Below are positions 10,212 through 18,414 of a stretch of 64,000 nt of DNA, in pieces (position 1 is the first letter of the stretch; every line of letters begins with the position of its first letter). Origin of the DNA: Paulinella micropora (taxonomy: Eukaryota; Cercozoa; Imbricatea; Euglyphida; Paulinellidae); NCBI GenBank assembly GCA_019918135.1, contig WBZZ01001018.1, positions 1 to 64,000 of the forward strand. The letters are read 5' to 3'. The position numbers and the translations under genes were made by a program. The notes under the pieces were generated by a model. That model had not been told where the DNA came from and did not search any database. It saw only the letters and a list, made by a program, of their open reading frames with translations.

Positions 10212-10979
10212 TTATTGAATGTAGACACTGCCCATTTGTCCCAACTGAGCGGAGCGCACGCTGAGGCCCACGAACTGCTCGTGGGTTTCGGCGAGCATGG
10301 CCCGCTCCAATCTCTGGTCGACTAGCTTCAGGATTTCCTGGTAGAGTTTTTCGGCCCCCAGTCCCTGCAGCCCCGCTTCGTCCACCCCCGGGGCGGCACG
10401 CCCGCGCGAGGCCGAGAGCAGGCTGCGCGCCTCAATCAGGAAACGAGTGCGCGAGTCCTGTCCTTGTATGTCAATCTTGTCGTAATGTTCATCCCTGGTA
10501 GGCGGCCTAGTGAACAAGAGCATGTCGTTGTGCGCCCATCGCTGCCCTAAACCGTAGCGCGGCAGGAATACGTCGCACACCCCCTGCACCTGCACCCGCA
10601 ACGGCTTCGACGGCCGCCCGCCGGGCTCGCTGTCCTCGCCGCAGATGCCCAGAAACGTCCACTCGACGGGCTCCGTGTCTTCGTCGCAGATGCCCGGCGC
10701 GGTCTTTTTCTGGTCCGGTTGTCCGGGCACACAGATTGGCCAGTTAGTGACACAATTCGTCACCTGGATGAAGCTAGTTCGTGATCGGAGGATAGCCGCG
10801 TTCTTGGCTACCAGCAGGTCGCACGGGCGCAGTTGGATGACCGGCTCGCCCTGGTAGCCAGAGGGTCGGTGGCGCTTGAGGCCGTCGGCTTTGGTCTGCG
10901 CCAGGGCGCTGATGGCCACCGGGCCGTACTCTTCTTCCTCGGCGTTCAGCACCCCGTACTTGACTCGGCTCCCGTCCAT
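10212..10979 (-). CDS. Orphan protein (255 aa)
   Basis: Start is ATG 10979; a TTG at 11033 would add 18 residues. Family unknown. An acidic cluster (EEEEY) lies near residue 13. A duplicated CD/CG-EDxEP motif around residues 100-125 (ICDEDTEP and ICGEDSEP) shows an internal micro-duplication. The C-terminal 80 residues are helical and charged. No membrane signal. Convergent with the upstream orphan gene. Confidence 0.75.
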   Translation of the reverse strand: MDGSRVKYGVLNAEEEEYGPVAISALAQTKADGLKRHRPSGYQGEPVIQLRPCDLLVAKNAAILRSRTSFIQVTNCVTNWPICVPGQPDQKKTAPGICDEDTEPVEWTFLGICGEDSEPGGRPSKPLRVQVQGVCDVFLPRYGLGQRWAHNDMLLFTRPPTRDEHYDKIDIQGQDSRTRFLIEARSLLSASRGRAAPGVDEAGLQGLGAEKLYQEILKLVDQRLERAMLAETHEQFVGLSVRSAQLGQMGSVYIQ

Positions 10980-11641
10980 CCCGGCACCAGCCACTGAAAG
11001 CGTCGGACGGGCAGAAAAGAACACTGTTGGCAAAAGCCCCCGTCAACCACACACACAGGTCCGGACAAAAAGAAGGCTCTGCCTATCTCTTCCCCTTTTT
11101 TTTGGGGGCTGGGCTAGCGCACACCTTTCTTTTTTTGATTCTTCCCCACCCTTGAATTTAAGATCGTTTCCTGCCTTGGTCAAAGAAGAGTCGTTTTTTT
11201 TCCCTGCCGTACTTTTTTTTTTGCTCTCGGGCACTCACTCTTTCCCCTCCCTAGCTGTATTCCCCTTTCCTATCCCCCCCCTACCTCCGCGCTATTGTTT
11301 TTGTTTGTCTGTCTGTTCCCTCCCGTCCTCTGCTTGCACCAGGCGTCCGCTGCCCCCGGAGGTTTTTTTGCTCTTGTCTGTGCTTGGGAGGTTCTCCGTC
11401 GCGCCTAACCCCCTTTCCCCGCCGTTCTTCTCTCCCTCCGATACCCGGCATTTCTTTCTGTAGACAGTACCACAAAAAAAAGCTAGCCAACACAAAAAAA
11501 AAGACGAGCCCCTCCCCCCCGCAGACCGCTCTGGCCTTTTTCTTTTTCTTGGTTGCCCTGTAATCCGGGGGGAAAAGCACGCAGACCTCTCACAGTAAGC
11601 AAAAAAAAAACTAGCCCCCGCCTTTTCCCAACCAAAACCGC
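10980..11641. other. Divergent intergenic region with A-run/CTAGC modules
   Basis: A 660-bp pyrimidine-rich spacer. It carries an A8 run followed by GCTAGC at 11474-11488 and an A10 run followed by CTAGC at 11601-11615, the second about 30 bases before the Rab start codon. Open frames are low-complexity artefacts. Confidence 0.5.
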
Positions 11642-12253
11642 ATGCAAAAACAGAACGGGAAGTATCTCAAGGTAGTCTTGTTGGGCTCTTCAAGCGCGGG
11701 CAAGTCGTCTCTCCTGCAGAGGTTGGCGGATGGTACGTCCCCTGATGACTGCCAAACACCCGCCACGGTTGGTCTCGATTTCAAGGTCTTGCCCGCCATG
11801 GAGCTTGATAACCAGCTGCACCAGATCTGGGTCTGGGACACGGCCGGACAGGAACGCTTTGACTGCATGATTGCCAACTACATGCGAGGTGCGCACCTGG
11901 CCCTAATCTGCTGCAGCTTAGAAAAAGAAAACTTCCAAGAAGCCGTGCTGAGGTGGTTCAACAATTTTGCGAAGGACAGCGGAGAGGAGATCTTGTTTGT
12001 GCTGGTGGGCTGCCAGCGCGACCGCAGCTACGAGGGCGCGGTGCAAGATCTGCAAGGCAACAGTGACTTGCGGGATAAATTCGGCAAGCGGATCCTGGAT
12101 ACCAGCGCCAAGACAGACTCGCGAGCAGACTTGCTGGCTAAGATCCGGCCCTTTCTGGTGGAGGCGGCCGAGCTGTACCATAAACGAGCAGAAAAGACAC
12201 TGGTCGGTCTGGACGTGAGCCGCAACTCCAACAACAAGGCGGGCTGCTGCTAG
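11642..12253 (+). CDS. Rab-family small GTPase
   Basis: A 203-residue Ras-superfamily GTPase. The P-loop GSSSAGKS is at residues 15-22, a switch I threonine at about 42 (TVGLDFK), and the switch II motif WDTAGQE at 65-71. An SAK-type G5 motif is near residue 157. The protein ends in GCC, a dual-cysteine Rab prenylation signal. The G4 motif that normally reads NKxD is replaced by CQRD, so guanine specificity may be altered or relaxed. Rab proteins recruit effectors to membranes and direct vesicle traffic. A viral copy could redirect host traffic or compartment formation, which is inference. The length matches the family, so it looks intact. Confidence 0.92.
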   Translation: MQKQNGKYLKVVLLGSSSAGKSSLLQRLADGTSPDDCQTPATVGLDFKVLPAMELDNQLHQIWVWDTAGQERFDCMIANYMRGAHLALICCSLEKENFQEAVLRWFNNFAKDSGEEILFVLVGCQRDRSYEGAVQDLQGNSDLRDKFGKRILDTSAKTDSRADLLAKIRPFLVEAAELYHKRAEKTLVGLDVSRNSNNKAGCC

Positions 12254-12362
12254 AAAAAACTACGGCGGCCCCTCTTTCTTTTTTTCTCCGGCCGTTCTTC
12301 CCTTTCCCTAAAAAAAAAGGGGGCCAGTCCGACAATTCCTTTTTATAACTAAAATGTGAGCT

Positions 12363-14381
12363 TCAGACTTGGCTGAAAACCGCCGGCGCGCCAACAGAGC
12401 TTTGTTGGTACCAGACAGCGAAGCCGTCCGCCAGCTGCACCAACACCGCGCCGGCCGCCGGCGGGTTCTGGGGAAAACAGCTGCGGGGCCAGAGGGTGTA
12501 CAGGGGAGAGTAGCTTTGTGGGTCACTCCAGTAGCCGTCCCGGATAAGCCGGCGATAGTTCTCTTGGCTCTGCCGGCTGTCTAGCGGCTTGGGCAGCAGG
12601 GGCGGCGGTACTACGGACTCTAGGAGCGCCAGGGCCACACTAGCGTCCGGCGCGATCGGCAGCAGGTCGACGACGCTGCCACAACCCCTGGCGCCGCCAC
12701 AGCCCCGGCACGGCCGGTGGCTGTCCAGCAGGCAGCACATGGGGGCACCCACGCGCATCAGGTCGTCGGAGCCCGGGTAGCCCCCGGCCCGCACCGCAAA
12801 CTGCCCGGGAGAGTGGTCCTGCGGGCAGAACAGGAAAGAAACGTCCCGGTAGCCCCGCGCGTTCTGCGTGACGTACGGGCTCTGGCGCGTGTGCCGCGGG
12901 GGCGGGCCCGTGGCCTTTGTCCAGTGCGGCTGGTGCAGGAAGTGTTCCCTGAGCAGGGGCTGCACGCCGCCGCCGGCCAGCAGGTTCTGGTTGGCCAGCG
13001 TGATGACCGTGCAGTCTACGAGGAGCAGCGGCAGAGTGACCGCCCGGCACTTCTGGCGGGCCTGCTCGACGGTCCTGCCCAGCCGTTGGCGTGCTAGCAG
13101 CCAGGCCGACGGTACCAGCAGGCAGAACACGTGGCACTGCACCCCGGCGTCATCGCGGGGTAGGCGCGTTTCGTTGGAGACCTGGGCGCCCCGCAGCGCC
13201 GCCTCGAACTCGCGCGCCGCCGCGACGGGCACCTCCTGCCGAGCCACACTGCCGGCGGCAAAGGCCACGCTGCCCACTACAAGGGCGGTGCGGTAGAACT
13301 TGAGCGCGCACGTCACGATTAGCGCCAGCAGGGGCGGCAGCGCTGGTACAATCGTCGAAACCGACTCGCACCAGCACAAGAAACTCTCGGACTGGATGTA
13401 GCAGCTCAGCGACAGGCTCTCGCAGTCGTCCGCACGCCGGGCCGCGAGCTCGCCCGGCAGGTCCAGCGTGTGCAGCACCTGGTCCCGCAAACGGAATTTG
13501 TGCCGGCCGCACCCGGGGGTGCACACGTCCAGCCTGTCCTCCAGATACCACTGCGCCCGGGGCAGGAACCCGACCAGTTCGGCCAGGACCTCACCGCCCA
13601 GCGCCAGCAGCCGCGGCTCGTCGACGGCGTCTGCTAACCACTCGTGCGGTGCCTTGCCTTGTAGTTCTTGCTGCTGCCAGACCAGCGCTTCTGTTAGGCC
13701 CAAGCGCCGCAGGGCCCAGGCGCAGTGGTACGCCCAGTGGCACAACAACGGCTGTGCCACGGCGGCCCGCCACTTCTCTTCCGCGGTGGCAGCCCCGGCG
13801 CAAGCGTCCTCCGCCCCCTTAAGTTGCTCGGCCGTGGGCGCTTGGTGCGCGGCCCTGACCTGCTGGCGCAGCAGCCACATCTGCACCGTCCCCGGCATCC
13901 GGCAAGCGAACAAGTTCTCGCGGAAGTAGTCCAGATGTCTCACCCGGTCGGTAGTCTGCGCGAACGGTACGTTAGAATCCATCACACACTTGTTAAATCT
14001 GGTGGACAGCCGTTCTAGCCGGACGGTAAGCCCGGTCCTGGCGGTCTTTGCCGCTCTCCGGTGACTATCGTCCGCGGTCCAGCGGACGCCTTGAATACTG
14101 AACGCCCCGGCCCCCGACCATCCGTCCGCCCACAGCAGCGTTCGGTCCAGGCACGTGATGCCCTGGTGCCCAACCGACAGCGGCACTAGACCGAAGAGGC
14201 TGACGGCCACGGGGCGCGCGGGGTCTGCTCTGGCCTGGATGTCCCAGCGGTTTTGCTTGGTATTTAGACACTCTAGTTGGTCCGGTAAGTGTACCTGCCT
14301 GAGCTGGCACCAGAGCCGGTCGTAACAGCCGGGCAGACCCGCCTCGAGCGCGAGCTTAAAGCTGAGCTCGCTCGCTGGCAT
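12363..14381 (-). CDS. Large orphan protein (672 aa)
   Basis: ORF with a clear ATG at 14381; family unknown. It is rich in Leu, Ala, Arg and Cys/Trp, and has a hydrophobic stretch around residues 350-385 that could be one or two membrane passages or a buried core. A glycine/cysteine cluster (PCRGCGGARGCG) lies near residue 558 and might bind metal. There is no signal peptide. Tail to tail with the Rab gene, 109 bases apart. Size and composition resemble the 684-residue orphan at 40852-42906, but I see no clear motif in common. Confidence 0.85.
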   Translation of the reverse strand: MPASELSFKLALEAGLPGCYDRLWCQLRQVHLPDQLECLNTKQNRWDIQARADPARPVAVSLFGLVPLSVGHQGITCLDRTLLWADGWSGAGAFSIQGVRWTADDSHRRAAKTARTGLTVRLERLSTRFNKCVMDSNVPFAQTTDRVRHLDYFRENLFACRMPGTVQMWLLRQQVRAAHQAPTAEQLKGAEDACAGAATAEEKWRAAVAQPLLCHWAYHCAWALRRLGLTEALVWQQQELQGKAPHEWLADAVDEPRLLALGGEVLAELVGFLPRAQWYLEDRLDVCTPGCGRHKFRLRDQVLHTLDLPGELAARRADDCESLSLSCYIQSESFLCWCESVSTIVPALPPLLALIVTCALKFYRTALVVGSVAFAAGSVARQEVPVAAAREFEAALRGAQVSNETRLPRDDAGVQCHVFCLLVPSAWLLARQRLGRTVEQARQKCRAVTLPLLLVDCTVITLANQNLLAGGGVQPLLREHFLHQPHWTKATGPPPRHTRQSPYVTQNARGYRDVSFLFCPQDHSPGQFAVRAGGYPGSDDLMRVGAPMCCLLDSHRPCRGCGGARGCGSVVDLLPIAPDASVALALLESVVPPPLLPKPLDSRQSQENYRRLIRDGYWSDPQSYSPLYTLWPRSCFPQNPPAAGAVLVQLADGFAVWYQQSSVGAPAVFSQV

Positions 14382-14639
14382 GGCACAAAAAAAGTGTCGG
14401 GCAGAGTTGCCTTTTTAATAAGGACCAGCAGCCCAAAATTAAGGGGGGGGGCGAGGAGGTATTAGAAAGAGATTTGGCAAGGTGTACGCGGAAAGAGGGG
14501 GGGGGGAAAGAGGAACACGAGCGTGGGTTCGTCCTTGTGACCGCAGATTTCGGCAAGAAAATGTCCTTGCCATTGCCGAAATTCCAGCCGATACGGCTGA
14601 AAGAGGCACTTTCTAATCCCCGCCGCAAAATCCGGCGAA

Positions 14640-16210
14640 ATTTTGGCATTGAATAAAAAAATCCAATTTCAGGACATTTCGGCACTGGCAAAACCGCGGG
14701 TAGCAAAATCTTGGGGAAGAAGGTACGGGAGGGGAATGTTTATTCAATTTTTTCCCCGCCCGCACTTTTTTCCCCAAGATTTTGCTACCCGTGGTTTTGT
14801 CAGTGCCGAAATGTCCTGGAATCGATTTTTTTTCTGTGAGTGCCGCAAAATTCAGGCAGGAAGCGATTATCCGCAAATTCCGGTGTTCTGCGTTAGCGAG
14901 TAAAATTAACCGCAAATTCCGGTAGAAAGGAAATTGTACGCAAATCTCGGCATTTAGAAAGTTGCGCAAAAATTCACCGCATATCACAGCACTCACAGAA
15001 AAAAAAAATCGATTCCAGGACATTTCGGCACTGGCAAATGTAGTGTAGCAAAATCTTGGGGAAGAAGGTACGGGAGGGGAATACTTATTCAATTTTTTCC
15101 CCGCCCGCACTCTTTTCCCCAAGATTTTGCTACCCGTGGTTTTGTCAGTGCCGAAATGTCCTGGAATCGATTTTTTTTTCGGTGGGTGCCGCAAATTCCG
15201 GCAGAAAGCGACCATCCGCAAACTCCGGTGTTCTGCGTTAGCGAGTAAAATTCATCGCAAATTGCGGCACAAAAGGAAATTGTACGCAAATTTCGGCATT
15301 TAGAAAGTTGCGCAAAAATTCACCGCATATCACAGCACTCACAGAAAAAAAAATCGATTCCAGGACATTTCGGCACTGGCAAATGTAGTGTAGCAAAATC
15401 TTGGGGAAGAATGTATGGGAGGGGAATACTTATTCAATTTTTTCCCCGCCCGCACTCTTTTCCCCAAGATTTTGCTACCCGTGGTTTTGTCAGTGCCGAA
15501 ATGTCCTGGAATCGATTTTTTTTTCGGTGGGTGCCGCAAATTCCGGCAGAAAGCGACCATCCGCAAACTCCGGTGTTCTGCGTTAGCGAGTAAAATTCAT
15601 CGCAAATTGCGGCACAAAAGGAAATTGTACGCAAATTTCGGCATTTAGAAAGTTGCGCAAAAATTCACCGCATATCACAGCACTCACAGAAAAAAAAAAT
15701 CGATTCCAGGACATTTCGGCACTGGCAAATGTAGTGTAGCAAAATCTTGGGGAAGAAGGTACGGGAGGGGAATACTTATTCAATTTTTTCCCCGCCCGCA
15801 CTCTTTTCCCCAAGATTTTGCTACCCGTGGTTTTGTCAGTGCCGAAATGTCCTGGAATCGATTTTTTTTTCGGTGGGTGCCGCAAATTCCGGCAGAAAGC
15901 GACCATCCGCAAATTCCTGTGTTCTGCGTTAGCGAGTGAAATTTATCGCAAATTGCGGCACAAAAGGAAATTGTACGCAAATCTCGGCATTTAGAAAGTT
16001 GCGGCCAAGTTCACCGCATATCGCAGCACTCACAGAAAAAGAATCAATTTTAGGACATTTCGGCACTGGCAAATGTAGTGTAGCGAAATCTTGGGGAAAA
16101 AAGTGCGGGAGGGGAAAAAATTAAATAAATATTCCCCTCCCGTACATTCTTCCCCAAGATTTCGCTACACTACATTTGCCAGTGCCGAAATGTCCTGAAA
16201 TCGATTTTTT
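14640..16210. repeat. Five tandem 345-bp units, each with a long inverted repeat
   Basis: The landmark GGACATTTCGGCACTGGC recurs at about 14672, 15018, 15363, 15709 and 16053, spaced 344-346 bases. Each unit holds a stem of about 65-75 bp per arm: CCAGGACATTTCGG through AAAATCTTGGGGAA, a 45-base centre, then the reverse complement ending CCTGGAATCGA. The stems are bounded by A8 and T8 runs. Arms of neighbouring units are nearly identical. The open frames of up to 202 codons across the array run through hairpins in every copy and are not genes. Candidates are a replication origin, a recombination hot spot or a stack of related mobile hairpins. Confidence 0.93.
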
Positions 16211-16448
16211 TTTCTGTAGGTGCCGCAAATTCAGGCAAAAAGCGACTATCCACAAACTCCGGTGTTCTGCGTTAGCGAGTGGGATTCACCGCAAATTCCG
16301 GCAAAAAAGCGACTGTCCGCAATATCCGGTATCTTTCTGTTGGCGATGACTGTCCGCAAATTCCGGCCAAAATCACAGCTTAAGAAAACTTTAGTCGGCC
16401 TGGCCGGAATCTGTCTTTTAATTAGAGCTGCACAGCGACGAGTACAAC
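16211..16448. other. Array tail with short CGCAAATTCCGG-type motifs
   Basis: After the last hairpin the spacer part of the 345-bp unit continues in degraded form. It contains several copies of CCGCAAATTCCGG and near variants (about 16225, 16290, 16317 and 16356). The same motif occurs about four times between hairpins within each full unit. Confidence 0.6.
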
Positions 16449-18014
16449 TCAGAGGTACGTAAATTCACGGCCCCGGAACTCTCGCGCGAAAGCCTCGACG
16501 GCCCTGTTGCTAAGAGTAGAGCCAGAGATCACCAAGGTCTGCAAGTTAGGCATTTGCAGGAAGTGCTTAAACACCTGGTCATCAAGCCCAGCACAAGCAG
16601 TAAATGCTAGGAGCCGCAGATCTGGCAGCTCTTTCAGATGCCCAACAGCCGAAGATCGCAGATTTTTACAGCTGCTTATTCGTAGCTCTTGCAACAGTGT
16701 CAGCCGCGACAAATGCCGGAACTGCTTTTCGTCAACTTGTGGACCACCCCGGAGATCCAATCTTTGCAAGTTGCCTGGCAGCTCAACAAGTTCTGTCGTG
16801 CCAAACAGTTCCAGTGAAAGGTCTTGCAGCGCGTAGAGCCCAGACAACGACTTGACATCATCCAGCACACAGCCGAACAGATTCAGCTTTTGCAGACAGT
16901 GTTGCAGACCGGACAAATATGGCAGCCCCGCAGAGGTGAGGCCCTTGCAATCAGACAGATTTAGCTCTTGCAACAGAGTCAACCGCGCCACACTGGTAAG
17001 CCCCGCGTTGGTTATGTTACGATTGCACGCCAGATTCAGGACCCGCAGTTCCCGTAAGTCTGTTAGCTGTTGCAGTGCGTCGTCGCTGACGTAGCAACTA
17101 GCGAGGTGTAGCTCCTGCAGTTCGGGCAGGCCCGCGACGAACTGGAGATCAGTGGGTATAGAGTCTAGGTTCAAATACCGTAGTTGGTGCAGGCTTGAGA
17201 GCCATCTTAGCTCCGTTTGGCCCAGGCCGCGACAAAAGCGCAAAGACAAGTACTCGAGCCTGCGGAGGTTGGACAAATGTTCGAGGGCGGTGTCAGTGAG
17301 CCCTTTGCAGCTTGTCAGGTTTAGGCGTTGCAGTTGTGGCAGTGTTGTTATCCAGCCCAACTCATCGGGCACTAAATTATAAGACAAATCGAGCTGTCGC
17401 AGCTGGGCCTGCGTACCAATGACACGGCAGAGGTTGGTGCCCAGCAGTTCCTCCGGGCTACGGTTCAAAAGCAGGGTGTCTGGCTTCTTAACCCCTAGGT
17501 ACGAAATGAGTGCTCCTTCGGTCGCGTAACGGCAGTTGCTCAGCCAGCTCTGGCACGGCGCCAACGGAAACCTTTCTTTGGGTGGGTAGTCAAGGCGGCC
17601 CAGGCCACGCAGGCCGTGGATGCCCGCGGCCTCCCTGAGGTCCTCGTCCGTGACTGTGTCCAACAGGATAGTCTGGACAGCAATCTTGTGCTCTCTCACC
17701 AGCCGCAACACAGCGGACCCGTCGCCCTCAACCGTTAAGCAAGTAATCTCCCGCCATTCCCGCCAGCGGGCCACTGGGATCGGCGGGGCATCCCCACGCA
17801 CGCGCAGCGCGGGGAACGACGCCGGGGGTGTTTTCTTGCCCGCGTCCTTGCAAACCAGGGACCAGACCGCGAACCACCACGACATGTCCGAGACCAGGGT
17901 GCAGACCATTTCCCAGACATCGGCGGGTAAGCTTAGCAAAGCACCAGCCGGCACGTCTGGCGCAGGAGCGCCCAAACAAACCTCGGCTGCTCTGCGGCGC
18001 CTCTTCCTCTGCAT
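16449..18014 (-). CDS. F-box/leucine-rich-repeat protein
   Basis: A 521-residue protein from ATG 18014. It starts with a basic RKRRRR patch that could be a nuclear signal. An F-box-like segment follows at about residues 26-60 (LLSLPADVWEMVCTLV...WSLVCKDA). From about residue 185 to the end there are roughly a dozen leucine-rich repeats of the cysteine-containing FBXL type (LxxLNLSxCxGLTxxGLxxL). In known FBXL proteins the F-box binds Skp1 and the repeats choose the substrate for ubiquitination. Here it may redirect a host SCF ligase. The length and repeat regularity indicate an intact gene. Its neighbours are not functionally linked. Confidence 0.88.
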   Translation of the reverse strand: MQRKRRRRAAEVCLGAPAPDVPAGALLSLPADVWEMVCTLVSDMSWWFAVWSLVCKDAGKKTPPASFPALRVRGDAPPIPVARWREWREITCLTVEGDGSAVLRLVREHKIAVQTILLDTVTDEDLREAAGIHGLRGLGRLDYPPKERFPLAPCQSWLSNCRYATEGALISYLGVKKPDTLLLNRSPEELLGTNLCRVIGTQAQLRQLDLSYNLVPDELGWITTLPQLQRLNLTSCKGLTDTALEHLSNLRRLEYLSLRFCRGLGQTELRWLSSLHQLRYLNLDSIPTDLQFVAGLPELQELHLASCYVSDDALQQLTDLRELRVLNLACNRNITNAGLTSVARLTLLQELNLSDCKGLTSAGLPYLSGLQHCLQKLNLFGCVLDDVKSLSGLYALQDLSLELFGTTELVELPGNLQRLDLRGGPQVDEKQFRHLSRLTLLQELRISSCKNLRSSAVGHLKELPDLRLLAFTACAGLDDQVFKHFLQMPNLQTLVISGSTLSNRAVEAFAREFRGREFTYL

Positions 18015-18414
18015 CGATTTTAAAATTTACTTAGCTAGCCGGCCGGCAGGGAAAGGGAGAAGAAATACTTTTTGTTGGTGTCCGGGCAGGAACTACGGGG
18101 GCCCGCGCACGCACAAACAAGTCCTCCCCCCCCCCTCTCCGCGCCCGGACCCCTCCCCCCGGCAACGAACAGCACACAAAAAAAAGCTGTGCTCTTCCCA
18201 ATCCCCCCTCCCCCTCTCTTTTCTGTTGCAACAAGGGCTCCCGCCCCTCCCCCCCCCCCGCTCAATTACAGCTAGCTTCCCGCGACATAACACACGGGAC
18301 CCTGGCGGGCGTGAGCCAGAGAAAGGATAACAAAAGAAAACGCAACGGGGACAACTTTGCGGGCGCAGTTACTTTTCTCTTCCTCTAGCCTTTTTCTTTT
18401 CTTTTTCCTTTTGC
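18015..18414. other. Divergent intergenic region, 400 bp
   Basis: Cytosine-rich and A-run spacer between the LRR gene and the large glycoprotein gene. It contains TAGCTAGCCGGCCGG at about 18035-18049, a 15-mer also present at about 43211-43225. No credible gene. Confidence 0.5.

Noticed and set aside
14613..15221. 202-codon reverse open frame across the 345-bp repeats
   Set aside because: It recurs in every hairpin unit in both orientations and reads through stems, so it is a repeat artefact.
14640..16210. CRISPR array
   Set aside because: Units are 345 bp with internal palindromes and no short unique spacers; no cas-like genes nearby.
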